A stretch of 64,000 nucleotides of DNA from Larix kaempferi (lineage: Eukaryota > Streptophyta > Pinopsida > Pinales > Pinaceae). The notes beneath the pieces were generated by a model. It worked only from the letters and a program-made list of their open reading frames with translations, made no database searches and was not told where the DNA came from. Of this stretch, positions 1 through 11,590 are shown piece after piece. The DNA is taken from positions 36,602,501 to 36,666,500 of the forward strand of contig BSBM01000106.1 in NCBI GenBank assembly GCA_027924585.1, in the 5' to 3' direction. A program made the translations under genes and the position numbers. Positions within the stretch are counted from its first letter, which is position 1; the number at the start of each line of letters is the position of its first letter.

Positions 1-162
1 TTGCATAGTTCCTCTCATGAATTTTTAACTTTCTGGACTCATATGCAATCACATGGCCTTCTTGTGTTAAAACCCCTCCAAGTCCATCATTGGATGCATC
101 AATGCAAACAATCAAATCCTTGTTTGGATCCGCAATTTTTAAAATAGGTGCAGTTGTTAACA
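1..162 (-). pseudogene. Gypsy G RNase H fragment, left of Copia A
   Basis: The minus strand gives one open frame reading PILKIADPNKDLIVCIDAS and ending near SRKLKIHERNYA at the window edge. The CIDAS..GLGGVL pattern is the start of the gypsy RNase H fold, with the first catalytic Asp in IDAS, followed by the IAYESRKL segment. The frame is the continuation of the LKELL end at 12828, on the other side of Copia A. RNase H would remove the RNA template during reverse transcription in the virus-like particle. The fragment is cut by the window start, so its 3' state is unknown. Confidence 0.82.
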
Positions 163-167
163 GTTCT

Positions 168-778
168 TGTTAGTTTTTCAGAATTTACTTCAATTTGATC
201 TAGGATCTTAACTGAGAGAACAACATGTACAACATATCTACAACATATCAATCATGTACATAATAAGGCAAGCACACAAGAGACCCTAGACACACAGAGT
301 TTCACTGGGGAAAACCATAAACGTGAAAAACCCCACAACTTCCTCAGAGATAGATAGAGCAATGATAAAACCCAAGCATAAAAGATATACTTCTAGTAGT
401 AGCTTCTCCTCCTCCACTAGTGCACCACTCTCCAATGAGTGTAAGAGTGAGAAAGTGAATGATCAAATAGAGTGCCTCCTGCACTCTATTTATACATGAC
501 TAGACTTGCCTAATAACCTTTACTATGTCGTCCTCAACTTAACCACTTAACATAATGCTAACAGGGCCGACCCCCAATAGGGTGGTCTAATAACCCTTTA
601 ACCCACATGACTTATACAAGGCCGACCCCATCAAGGTGGTCTAATAACCCATCAAGTATAAGTTACGACACTTATAATATAAATGATGACACTTCCGTAT
701 AGAGGATTAATAACATCTCTATAGGAATACAATATACATATATGTGAAATAAATTCCAAAGTTACAATTACATCAATA
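168..778 (-). repeat. 3' LTR of Copia A
   Basis: It begins tgttagttttt and ends catcaata, where the second LTR has catcaaca, so the terminal CA has mutated to TA. A TATAAATAGAG box on the minus strand (complement of 485-495) marks the promoter. It is followed by a conserved leader also seen in solo LTRs S1 and S2. Immediately inside the element, ctccctcttaac is the complement of a polypurine tract. Confidence 0.9.
485..495 (-). promoter_or_regulatory. LTR promoter TATA box (Copia A 3' LTR)
   Basis: The minus strand reads TATAAATAGAG. The same box occurs at the matching place in the 5' LTR of A (12528-12538), in S2 (53837-53847) and, on the plus strand, in S1 (15610-15620). Conservation across four related LTRs supports a pol II promoter. 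Confidence 0.7.
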
Positions 779-907
779 CTCCCTCTTAACTAGGAAGGTA
801 TTTCTCTACATAGATCTACTAGCACAAGTCTTCTTCTATGGATCATCGTCATCGAATCATTGCCGCTGCTATCTCAATCAATCTCCAATCTAATCGTCAT
901 AAGAAGT

Positions 908-1412
908 TCTACAGAGCCAATCCTTTTTCATACTGGATGTAGGCCTACTGCCTGTAGGTCTTCATCATCTACAGAGCCAGCCCTTTTTCATGCTGGATGT
1001 ATCACAGAGCTATCCCTTTTTCATGTTGGATGTGACCTAGAACAAATCTAGGATTTCCACCACAAAGCCAGTCCTTTTTCATACTGGATGGGACCTAGAA
1101 CAAATCTAGGATTTCCACCACAGAGCCAGTCCTTTTTCATACTGGATGGGACCTAGAACAAATCTAGGATTTCTGCCATAGAGCTAATCCTTTTTCATAC
1201 TGGATGGGACCTAGAACAAATCTAGGATTTCGGCCATAGAGCCAGTCCTTTTTCATACTGTATGGGACCTAGAACAAAAATAGGATTTTCTCCATAGAGC
1301 CAGTCCTTTTTCATATTGAATGGGACCTAGAACAAATCTAGGATTTCCACCACAGAGCCAGTCCTTTTTCATACTGGGTGTGATCTAGAACAAATCTAGG
1401 ATTTTCCACCAC
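908..1412. repeat. 58-bp minisatellite with CTAG-type hairpin core
   Basis: The motif gacctagaacaaatctagga recurs at 1034, 1092, 1150, 1208, 1266, 1324 and, slightly changed, 1382. The spacing is exactly 58 bp each time. Shorter, degenerate units precede it from about 908. Most units hold a perfect inverted repeat, CCTAGA-acaaa-TCTAGG. The array lies between RNase H and the 3' LTR of Copia A. Confidence 0.9.
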
Positions 1413-1416
1413 ACAA

Positions 1417-1681
1417 CCTTGAAAGAACATCCTAGGAGTTATTATGGGCACACAGCCCAACCTGTCGGATTTCCCATGGCTACATTACATGTGGTTGTGG
1501 AAAAACCTCGAAAGAGCATCTCGAGAATTATTACGGGCACACAACCCAACTTATCGAATCTCCTAGGACTACATTACATGCCATAGGACAAAACCTCGAA
1601 AGAGAATCCCAAGACTTATTACGGGCACACAGCCCAACCTATCGGATCTCCCAAGTCTATTTATATGCTCATCTCAAAACC
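1417..1681. repeat. ~88-bp minisatellite, three units
   Basis: Units start at 1417, 1506 and 1594 with cct(t/c)gaaagag and share ttattacgggcacacaaccc followed by a (t/a)tcggatctcc-like end. The array directly follows the 58-bp array in the 3' region of Copia A and differs from it in sequence. Confidence 0.8.
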
Positions 1682-1930
1682 TGTCCACGGCCACAGAGTA
1701 TCAATCTGATACTCACCATACATCATCTTGATGTACATCATCACATGATCATCCTGATACATATCATCTGGAGCAACATCCTGAAGCTCATCATCCATGA
1801 TCATCCTGCTCATATAGTGCATCCACCTGATGCATACCAAGTATCTACTTGATGCATACCAAGTATCTACCTAATGCATATCATCATATACATGATCTAC
1901 CTGATCATACAATGTATCCACTTGATACAT

Positions 1931-2185
1931 ATACAAATACATGATCCAACTGATCATTTCCACCATCCAACATGATGAATATACATATACATGATCCAAC
2001 TGATCATAACCAACATCCAACATGATGCATATACATATACATGATCCAACTGATCATAACAAGCATCCAACATGATGCATATACATATACATGATCCAAC
2101 TGATCATAAAAAGCATCCAACATGATGCATATACATATACATGATCCAACTGATCATAACAAGCATCCAACATGATGCATATAGA
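1931..2185. repeat. 50-bp minisatellite, five units
   Basis: The string gatccaactgatcata recurs at 1943, 1993, 2043, 2093 and 2143, exactly 50 bp apart, inside units that also carry gcatccaacatgatgcat. Shorter tgatgcat-type repeats precede it from about 1800. This is the third distinct array in the 3' region of Copia A. Confidence 0.88.
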
Positions 2186-2294
2186 GCAGTAACTGGAGCA
2201 TCGTCCTGATGCTTATCACACAACGCTTACATCCACAGCCATGGGAAGGATCCTCCTCTCACCATGCTTGGAATGGCTCCTGCAAATGTGTCCA

Positions 2295-3797
2295 TCACTT
2301 CTTCCTCGAAGTGTCATCAATCTGGAGAACACCAAGCCTCTCTCTGAAGTATTCAAACTTCACTCTGGCTAGTGGTTTCGTCAACACATCTGCAACCTAC
2401 TCATCTGTTGCAACATACAGGAGCTTCACTGCTCCTCTCTGCACCATATCCCTGATATAGTGATATTTGATCTCAATGTGCTTCGAACTGTCATGGAACA
2501 CTGGGTTCTCAGAAAGCTTCACACAACTTTGGTTGTCACAAAATATACCAGTAGCATCCAATGGGAGATCAAATAACTCAGACAGTAGCTTTCTATGCCA
2601 TACTGCCTCACAACTAGCCAAACAAGCTGCAACATACTCTACTTCGACTGTACTCAGTGCTACATAGGACTGCATCCTGCTAAACCAAGAGATCATACCT
2701 GATCCCATACTGAAGCAGTACCTAGAAGTGCTCTTCCTATCTGCAGCACTACCTGCCCAATCTGAATCAACATAACCCTCCAGGTTAAGCCTTTGATTCA
2801 CATCATACTTGAGCCCATAATCAATTGTACCCTTCAAGTACCTCAGAATATGCTTTACAGCGACCAGGTGAACACCTCTGGGATCCGTCAAGAACTGGCT
2901 CAATGTATTCACCGCAAAGAAAATATCTGGTCTTGTGTTCGTCAGGTACATCAAGGACCCAATCATCTGACGATACACTGTGACATCAACCAGATTAGAC
3001 AAATCATCACACAGAAGCTTCAGGTTCGATGCCATAGGTGTGGCCATGGTATTGCAGTCCATCATCCCGAACCGCTTCGGGATCTCTACTGCATACTTCC
3101 CTTGTCCAAGGAAGATCCCATCTGCACTCTTCCACACCTCCATGCCTAGAAAATAGTGCATCATCCCCAAGTTCTTCATTTCGAACTTGGCAGCAAGCTT
3201 CCTCTTTGTGTCGGCAATCAATCTATCCTCTCCTATTACAAATAGGTCATCCACATACAATAAGAGTATCACAGGATTGCCTTCCTCAACCTTGTAGTAA
3301 AGGTTGGAATCCGCTTTACTCTTGGTAAAGCCCAAACTGGATAGAAAGCTGTCTATCCTACCATACCAAGTCCTAGGAGATTGCTTCAAGCCATACAAGG
3401 CTTTCTTCAACTTGCACACATATGACTCTCTATCATGTGTCTCAAAACCAAGTGCCTTCACCACATACACTTCCTCCTCGACTACACCATTCAAGAAAGT
3501 TGTCTTGACATCCATCTGGTGTATCTTCCATTTCATCACTCACTTTGTATTTTTCTATGCTACCATCTGCAACATGCTTGATCTTATAGATCCACTTGGA
3601 AGTCACAATAGACTTCCCTTCAGGTCTTGGGACTGCATCCCAAACATCATTCTTCATGATCGACTGGTACTCCTCGATCATGGCATTTTTCCCGAATCCT
3701 TGGAAATTCAATATCTTCAATATATTCAACAGATAACTTTGTTGCTGAACAAATGTTGTAGTCCTTCCTTTGTAGGTGATGGTTTGCGATCTTTCCT
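2295..3797 (-). pseudogene. Copia A reverse transcriptase-RNase H
   Basis: The minus-strand frame carries the copia RT N-terminal EEYQSIMKNDVWDAVPRPEG, the KKALYGLKQSPRTWY segment, the YVDDL active site (complement of 3246-3257) and the RNase H motif DSDWAGSAADRKSTSRY. The C-terminus ends at a TGA (2295-2297) after VADVLTKPLARVKFEYF. One TAG at 2397, where related proteins have Gln, breaks the end. A deletion of roughly 110 bp near 3543-3548 removes the conserved stretch between the EKYK and MKWKIHQMDVK motifs and shifts the frame. No protease or integrase lies upstream. A good splice acceptor, ttgttttgtag, lies just before the frame at about 3797. The copy is non-functional as it stands. Confidence 0.85.
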
Positions 3798-6438
3798 ACA
3801 AAACAAGTTAAATTGCATAATTAGAAACATCTCATAGTTTTCAGAACAAATTCTTACACATAAAGAAATATGTCATATAGTCATGCGATTCTTTTTAGTC
3901 AATGCTTCAATACAACATTTATCCATATCTCGTAACTTTCTAGATGCCTTCCAATCTCTACCAGAACATTGTTAAGAGTTTGTACTACTCCCAACATGTC
4001 AGCAAAGAGGTTTCATTCTAGATAAGTAGCAATGGAATGTTGTACAGTACCATAGACCACTTACCCATCACATGCATATTAGTAGTATACTGTTCATTAA
4101 TGAAATTATTCTAATATGCATAGTACACACCCTAAGTCTAGGAACATAAGCATATACATCATTGAACAATATTATTTAAACAAGCAAATATGCAAGAAAT
4201 GACAATTCAAATACTTATCTTTGTTTGGTTTGCAGGGTGGATTCCCTCTCAATATTTGCTTCCTTGTAGGAACTATTAGAGTGCTCTCCCTCTTGATCTT
4301 TGCTTCCTGGATTACCTGTCTTTGAACTTATATCCATCCTCGATCACTATGCATACTTACTAGTATCATTATTGTGTTATCCTCGAGGTCTCATACATAC
4401 ATTCATTAGTATAATCTTAATGTTATAAAAAACATTATGATTCTAAATAATCTTAAACATGTATGGTCAAGATCATTTCATACACAGATAATTTATCACA
4501 ATTCTTTTACTCATGCATATTCGTATTTGACCATAGGACTTTTCTGGTTATTCATATCATCAATCAAAGTAAGAAGCATAATATGCCTAAACCCATGATT
4601 ACTCAAACCTATAACTTCATGAATAATCATTATCAATCATACCAAGTATACTTATATAAGAGATCCTAACACAATGTAGGATTCTAACTTGATATAGAAA
4701 AAACATACCGGGCTTAGCATGCTAGCTAGTTATGTCTAACATACCCGCATAATGTCTTCTTGTTCTCTTCAATGACTTGTGCTAGTAACCTGCATATCTC
4801 ATAGGTTAAGCATTGTAGAACCAAATTATACATACCTCGTAAGTAGAGCTTATATGTGATCCATGACAATGGATGAATCTTTGTATTCATGTCACCATGG
4901 TCATATGTTCTTGAACTAGAACATGATTTGTCTTTATTGATGTACCTTTCATGTTAGTGGACAACATCAACCTCACACAACACCACAATGCATTAGTACA
5001 ATCATAAGTGTCAAAACCCTAATCAATGAATATCAGCATTCATAATTTTATTAAGGTGATACGACAAGTCTAAAGTTAATCAAGATTGTACTAACCTTAA
5101 TGAAGACAAACATACCATAAACATAATCATGAACAGATCTCGAAACATACCTAGATAAGTCATACCTGTTGAGATTGCTTGTAATCTTCTTATGTGAGGC
5201 CTTAGCCTCATCTCCCTCTGAAACAGGAAATTCTTCACTTATGCAGGTGACCAATCCATTCTCTTCTAGGATTAACCCAATCCACTTGATTTGCAGAAAC
5301 TGGATCTGGAGTTGGATTAGGGTTTGTCAGGGAAACCCTAAAAATTCAAACTTTGAATTTCAAACTTATGAAAGGATGGAAAGATGTGCCTTGATGAGCT
5401 AATCAACTTGGTATACTCAGAATTTGAAAACTGCAAAGTTTCACCCCTCAAATTTACTTTTCAATCTTTTGGATTCACTAGGAGGACCCTGAATTAGGGT
5501 TTGAGTTTCCCAGAGCTTCACCCAACCAAATAGTTTGATCCAAATCTCTAAACTTCAATTTTTCCAAGGATCTTCTAGCTATGGTTACAGATTTCAAAAT
5601 TTCTCATTTTTGCAGAAGCCCTAATTTTCCACTTTTTCGATCAAAGTCCCGAACTAGGGTTTGGTCAAGTCTGGCCTTCTGCCCAACCAAAAAATTTGAT
5701 CTTGGTCTCTAAATTTTGATTTTGATGAGGAGCATTCAGCTGTGGTATCTGATACAAAAATTCCAACATTCTCCGAAACCCTAAATTTCCGGAGCCATGA
5801 ATGAAGGTGCTCAAAATCCAATTATGTTTTGACAGAAATATGCACCTAATTGTTTTTGGTGTAACTCTGAAATTTCAAATCTACACGGTCTGAAAATTCT
5901 TCCTGTGGTAGCCTGACCTGTTATATTTCTAACCCCATAGGTCTGACCTCAAATGGATTCTCTGAGAGAGATTTATTCCAAGTGTCGCAATGTGACCTGT
6001 TTATGGGATAAAACAGGAGAGCAAACTTGTACGGAGTGCCACATGTCACTGGTTCAATTTAGGTCTCTAAACATCGTACCTATGAAAGTGCAGTCCATGC
6101 CCTACCTGTCACTTTTTACGAAATTTTATTTGGAGCTTCCTAGCCCAAGTTGTGACTTTTTTTCCTAGGTCACCTGTTTATGACTGAGATCTGGAAGAGG
6201 CAGAAACCCTAATGTGTGTTGATCCTAAATCACAAAGTATAACGCATTAGAGGCTGTCCTTTGGACACAAGGTACATGGGGATCTTATTTTCAACCTATA
6301 AGATTTTCAGATCCTGAAACCTTGCCTAATTGTATTTATAGCAAAAGTGCTATGATGATTGGTTTTTTCTATATCAAGCCCTAGCTTCGCAAGTGCAACA
6401 AGTGTCATAAATGCCATACCATGCCTTCTTTCAGGCTA
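3798..6438 (-). other. 2.6-kb region of Copia A lacking gag, protease and integrase
   Basis: This stretch lies between PBS and RT where gag, protease and integrase should be, yet neither strand shows those domains. On the minus strand there is a TATA-like gctataaatac near 6350 and several AGGGTTT/AAACCCTA boxes. Two diverged ~95-bp direct repeats (about 5470-5560 and 5640-5735) share ttggttggg. A short open stretch ends at a donor-like CAG|GTATG near 5165, and a 40-codon open stretch lies at about 4220-4340. These could be remains of a captured host gene 5' region or simply a long leader. I cannot name a source gene. Confidence 0.5.
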
Positions 6439-6450
6439 GCTCTGATACCA
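6439..6450 (-). other. Primer-binding site of Copia A
   Basis: The minus strand reads TGGTATCAGAGC, complementary to the 3' end of initiator tRNA-Met, and directly abuts the LTR starting at 6451. It fixes the element orientation. Confidence 0.93.
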
Positions 6451-6531
6451 TGTTAGTTTTTCAGAATTTACTTCAATATGATCTAGGATCTTAATTGATA
6501 GAACAACATGTACAACATATCTACATCATAT

Positions 6532-7228
6532 TGTTAGAACAGTAATCCATACTTAGTACCATAGTCCATAACCATAGTCAAATTGTATTTCTCATGTGCT
6601 TCATCACACCATAGTTTGGACTAGGTGACTTTAGTTGGTCAAATACCCACATTTGAGAGTGTTCACACCCACTTCCAAGAAAACCAGTTCACCCAACCTC
6701 CTGTTTTGTCCACAAGTGTGCCCTCATTAAATGCTGGAGCGCTCTCTCTCCTTGATTTGGGGAATTACTATTGACTAGGAGCGCTAGGGTGGATTTTGCC
6801 CAATTTTGGCTAGATTTGGAGCAATTATTGCTCCCTTGGTCCTCCCAAACACCTCTATTTGCTCACCCATGCCTGCCTTGGCCTCATTTATGACCCAGCA
6901 TTCTTCAGCCACCTTCACACCTAAATTCATGACTATTTGGGATGATTAGGATTGAGTTGGACTTACCTAGGGGGGATTGAGGCCAATTTGGCAATTTTGA
7001 CTTATACACTCATCTTGAGCTATCTAACACTCTCTAATTTCTTATGGATGTAATAAAAACATGTTCTTAACATTTTCACATGTTAGACAGTCAGATAATG
7101 CAAATATTAAGTTCACATTGTGTGTAAAATTGTCTCCTTTTTCAAGCTTTTTCACTGGTTTTGCAAATAATTCAATTTTGTGAGGTTCTCCATAGCTCCT
7201 AGATCTTACTGTGATCAAAATAATCACA
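6532..7228 (+). repeat. 5' LTR of Copia B
   Basis: The LTR has tgttag...atcaca ends and is 697 bp, matching 11591-12287 without gaps. The PBS follows immediately. Confidence 0.95.
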
Positions 7229-7240
7229 TGGTATCAGATC
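7229..7240 (+). other. Primer-binding site of Copia B
   Basis: The sequence tggtatcagatc matches the iMet primer site over its first ten bases and abuts the LTR end. The usual following gc is changed to tc. Confidence 0.88.
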
Positions 7241-7368
7241 CATTGTGGAGTTAGTGAGTTGCAGATCAATATTGAGCATTGAACTGAATTCTAGAGAGGA
7301 TTTCTAGATAAAAATTGAGTGTTTTTTGCAGGTGTTTCAGTAGTTTTCTCACCATTAACGCAGCAGTA

Positions 7369-8166
7369 ATGGAAGCAAACCAAATGTTGCTCACACCCTT
7401 CAATTTCTTCGATTGGAAGGCTGAAATGGTTATCAAAATGAGATCTAAGGGTCTCTATAGAGTAACCATGGGCACAGAAGTGGAGCCAAACTATGCTGTG
7501 GAGAAAGCAAAGTACTACAATCGACTTGATGAAGCGTATGGATTGCTATGCCTGAGCATTTCGAGGGAACTCTTGTTTCATACAGACAGTTTGACAACCC
7601 CAAATGAAGTATGGGTGAAGCTAGAATCACTCTTTGGGAAAACTGATGCACTGAGAGGCCACCAACTTGAAAACAAGCTCATTAGCTTGAGCCCAGCGCA
7701 TTTTGAAACCATCCAGGGGTTCTTCACTAAGTTCAAGTCACTAGTGCTTCAACTACAACAATGTGGAATTGTTAAGAAGGAGGAACAACTGATTCTGTCC
7801 ATCCTTTCAAAGCTAGGCCCAGAGTTTTCTGTATTTGTTAGCACATTTCACTCAGCCAAGATGACCCTTCGAAATTGGCAAATGTCATCACTAGCTACCT
7901 TCATGGAGTGTCTCACTTAGGAGCAGGACAAACTAGTTCAGATGAGCACCATAAAATCAAAGGACCAAGCACTGGCAATGGGTGTTTCAAATGCCAACAA
8001 AGGCAAGCAGAAAGCCAAGAATTCGAGGCAGCCAGAGAAGAGGAAGTTTGACAAGACCAAGTCTGCAGATGGAGGTTCGAATCTGTCAAAGGAGAAGGAC
8101 AAGAAGGGAAAGGAAAAGATCAAATGAACCTATTGTCATAAGGGATGGCATCCAGAGAGCTCATGC
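7369..8166 (+). pseudogene. Copia B gag
   Basis: I chose the ATG at 7369 (MEANQMLLTPFNFFDWK) because the FDWK motif is the usual start of plant copia gag. An in-frame TTG at 7315 is less likely. The capsid-like region runs to about 7917, where a TAG interrupts it. The frame then continues through a Lys-rich linker to a zinc knuckle whose first Cys codon is TGA (8125-8127), leaving TYCHKGWHPESSC of a CX2CX4HX4C box. Gag would form the particle and bind RNA. Both breaks are single-base stops in an otherwise continuous frame. Element C carries a diverged relative of this protein. Confidence 0.88.
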
Positions 8167-8454
8167 ATGAAGAAAACCATTGACTCAATGGCGCAGCTGC
8201 TGGAGAAGAACAACATCCCAATCCTTGAGGGCACAAGGAAGAAAGAGAGCACCTCAAATCCTGACAATAAGGAGAAATGTCATGCTTTGGTAGTAGGTAT
8301 TTCGAATTCCTCATCCTTTATCATTGATTCAAGAGCTTCCAGACATATGGTTTCATCCAGAGAGCTCTTCTCTTCTATGCATTCGAATGGTGGTGCAGCA
8401 GTTCGAATGAGAGATGATTCAGAAATCTAGACCAAGGGGATTGGTAGGATTGAC
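8167..8454 (+). pseudogene. Copia B protease
   Basis: The frame continues from gag and contains IIDSRASRHM, the aspartic protease active-site region, where the usual Gly after Asp-Ser is Arg (AGA). The same substitution occurs in element C. A TAG at 8428-8430 follows the VRMRDDSEI segment and separates this part from the GAG-pre-integrase region. Related proteins continue here in the same frame. Retroviral-type proteases need D-S/T-G, so as written the site is unlikely to work. Confidence 0.82.
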
Positions 8455-9890
8455 ATGGAGCATGGCTATTTCAATGATGCGCTCTATGTACCTTCATTGG
8501 CTGCAAATTTGCTATCAGTTTATCAAATGACCCATACAGGAGAATCCAAGAGAGTAACATTTACTCCAGATTTGGTAAAAATCTCAAAAATTTCTTCAAA
8601 TCAAGTTGTGGCAGTGGGGTATGCTGATCATGAAGAGAGAATGTACAAATTCTCCAATTTCATTCCAAATTCTAGTGACCATGCTCTTGTATCTCATGCC
8701 AACGAGACCTCTAATTTGTGGCATGAAATATTTGGCCACATGAACTACAAATATCTCCAGACATTGCACAAGGACGAGATGGTGGAAGGGCTTCCAGAAA
8801 TCAAATCTTCAAATGGTGCATGCATTGGTTGTGTAGTTGGAAAGCATCCTGAGCGCAGCTATGAGAAGGGAATGGTAAGGAGAGCCACTCAACCACTTGG
8901 ATTGGTACAATTGACCTCATTGGTCCTCTTCCCACTCCATCATATCGTGGATCAAGGTATGTACTCGCATTCATAGATGACTACTCTTGATTCTGCTGGG
9001 TTTACTTCCTTAAATTGAAATCAGAAGTGTTTGAGAAATTGAAGATTTGGAAGGCCTTAGTGGAGAATCATAGTGGTCATAAGATAAAGATCCTTAGGAC
9101 TGATAATGGAAAGGAGTATGTGAACAATAACATTCAGCATCTTTGTGAGGAATGTGGCATCCAAATGCAACATTCAATCCCCTACACACCTCAGCAAAAT
9201 GGTGTGGTAGAGAGGAAAAATAGATCTCTCAAAGAGATGGCCACTTGCATGATTGAAGATAGGGATCTAAGCCCTAAGATATGGGATGAAGCCATCAATT
9301 GTGCTGCTCATATTCAGAACAGATCCTTTCACAAATCAGTCAAAGGAAAAACCCCCTATGAGGCATGGTTTGGCCAAAAACCAAATGTGTCAAATTTCAG
9401 AATTTTTGGGTTTAGAGCATGGGCTCGAATTCCATCAAAAAAGAGGAAGGCTTTGGAGCCACAAAGCAGAGAATGTATCATGGTTGGATATGGTGAAGAC
9501 ACAAAGGGATACAAGCTCTTTGACACATCCACACTCAAAAATTTCATTGAGAGAAGTGTGCAATTCGAAGAAGAACCAATTCCTGATTTTGAGCTTGCAC
9601 CGGGGGAAAGCTCTTCTCCTCCACACCTTAATGAAATTAGTGATGATTCCAGTTCTAATTTTTATGATATTGCTGAAGATGACATGGCTGAAGATGACAT
9701 TTCTGTACATGAGTCACCATCAAGGCCCAAGTGGGCTGAAAAAATCATACAAGTTGCAGGTGAATTGGCAGGCAATCCCCAAGAGCCTAGGAAGACTAGA
9801 TCTCAAACAATCAATGCTTCCTTTGCAAAGGAAAGTGAACTTGCTGATCGCTGTTATATGATGATTGGATCTGATCCAACATCATATCAG
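8455..9890 (+). pseudogene. Copia B integrase
   Basis: The pre-integrase zinc region is seen as LWHEIFGHM...ACIGC. A frameshift near 8906 and a TGA just before the FCWVYFLKLKSE segment break the frame around the first catalytic Asp (FIDDYS, in another frame). From 9015 the core continues. The second Asp is in RTDNGKEY (codon 9102-9104) and the Glu in VVERKN (9210-9212), which gives exactly 35 residues between them, the D-35-E spacing of copia integrases. An acidic linker with repeated AEDD follows. The enzyme would insert cDNA into the nuclear genome. Confidence 0.9.
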
Positions 9891-11396
9891 GAAGCTCATC
9901 ATGATCCAAGGTGGATAATAGCAATGCAAGAAGAATTCCAATCTCTCCAAGAGAACAAAACATGGGATTTGGTGTCTCTTCCTCCCAAGAGGAAACTTGT
10001 GTAATGTAAGTGGATTTTTCAAACCAAACCTGTTGCTGATGGTTCTAATCTGAAGTATAAGTCTAGGTTAGTGGATAAGGGCTACTCACAAATCCATGGT
10101 GTGGATTATACAGAGACCTTTGCACCGGTTACAAAGATGGACTCAATTAGACTAGCTCTAGCCATGGCAGCTAGTAAGGGTTGGGAAGTTCACCATATGG
10201 ATGTTAAAAGTTCATTCTTACATGGTGAGCTACAGGAAGAGATCTATATTCAGCAACCCAAAGGATTCCAAGAGGATCCCACACTTGTTTGTAGGTTGAA
10301 GAAGTCACTCTATGGACTCAAGCAAGCCCCCAGGGCTTGGTATGCCAAAATGGATGCTTTTTTGCTCTCAATTGGTTTTTGTCGATGCAAGTCTGATCCA
10401 AATGTTTATTTGCAGCAATGTGATGATAATTTGCAGGTCATTGTACTGTATGTTGATGATATTTTAACTACAGGGAGATGCAACAAACAAATTGGCTCAA
10501 TCAAAGCTTCTTTGCACAGTGAATTTGCCATGAGCGACCTAGGATTGCTAAGGCAATTTTTGGGTTTGGAAATTGAGCAATCTGAGAGAGGTATATTGCT
10601 GAGTCAACCTAAGTATGCTTCAGACCTATTATTGAAGTTTAAAATGGCTGAATGTAAGGCAGCCAAGTGCCCATTCCTTTCAGGCATAAAACTAGGTGAA
10701 TTTGAAGACTCTCCATTGGTGGATTGCACACTCTACAGGAAGCTAGTTGGAAGCTTGTTGTACCTTACACATACAAGACCTGATTTGTCTTATGTTGTAA
10801 GTGCTATAGCAAGATATATGCAGCAGCCACATGAGATCCATTGGAAGGAATCCAAAAGGATCCTTCAATATGTCCAAGGAACAAAGAGCTTTGGGGTACA
10901 CTATGCAGCTGGTTCTTCACTACAACTAGTTGGATTTTCTGATTCTGATTGGGCTGGAGATCCCATTGATAGAAAGTCCACTTCAAGTTTTGTTTTCATG
11001 TTTGTTGAAGGTCCCATTTGCCGGTCAAGTAAGAAACAACATACTATTTCACTTTCATCAGTAGAGGCCGAGTACAGGGCAGCAGTGAACGCAGCCACAC
11101 AGTGTGTTTGGTTGCAAGGCATTCTTCGGGAGTTTGGTGTTGCTATTGATTCTCCAACCAACATTTGGGTGGATAATCAAAGTTCCATCAAGATATCTAC
11201 TGATCCAGTACAGAGGTAAAGAACAAAACACATTGAAATCCATATGCACTACATTCGGGGCTTGGTGCACGATAGGGTGATTTCCTTGTAGTATTGCCCA
11301 TTCACCGAGCAAACTGCAGATATTTTCACCAAGTGTTTTACTGAGAAGACCTTCACTCACTTGAGAGCTTTGCTTGGGGTGAGTGATGGATGGTGA
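9891..11396 (+). pseudogene. Copia B reverse transcriptase-RNase H
   Basis: RT starts with the TWDLVSLPP segment, is cut by a TAA in place of one codon near 10002 (before CKWIF), and continues with MDVKSSFLHGE, LKKSLYGLKQAPRAWY and YVDDI (YVDD codons 10449-10460). RNase H carries DSDWAGDPIDRKSTSSF and LSSVEAEY. The tail has stops at 11217 and about 11288 and ends at TGA 11394-11396 after the THLRALLGVSDGW motif. The length and order are those of an ordinary plant copia pol. Damage is limited to single-base stops. Confidence 0.92.
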
Positions 11397-11581
11397 TTGC
11401 TACAATTTTATTGCAGGTTCATCCCCATGTCCATTTTAGAGGGAAGTTTTTATCCCATGTGGTTTTACTTCTTGTCCTCGGTTTATATGGACAAATAAAA
11501 ATTCTGTTTGTAATGAGGTAACTTGAGCCTTTGTTTCCAAGGCCTCCCACTTATTTTCATGAGTTGTACTAAGTTCTAGTT

Positions 11582-11590
11582 AAGGGGGGG
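11582..11590 (+). other. Polypurine tract of Copia B
   Basis: The sequence aaggggggg directly precedes the 3' LTR at 11591. It is the primer for plus-strand synthesis. Confidence 0.9.

Noticed and set aside
908-1412. CRISPR-like regular repeat
   Set aside because: Units are 58 bp head to tail without unique spacers. It is a minisatellite in a plant retroelement.
3304-3837. 177-codon plus-strand frame
   Set aside because: It lies antisense to the Copia A RT, and the minus strand carries the RT motifs. It is a shadow.
5270-5820. Telomere-like AAACCCTAA/TTAGGGTTT words
   Set aside because: They are scattered single motifs, not tandem arrays. Such boxes are common in plant leader regions.
6439-6450. 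Possible tRNA gene from the TGGTATCAGAGC motif
   Set aside because: Only the 12-base primer match is present, next to LTR edges. There is no cloverleaf.
7315-7368. TTG start for gag of element B
   Set aside because: The ATG at 7369 opens the conserved gag entry. The upstream codons look like leader.
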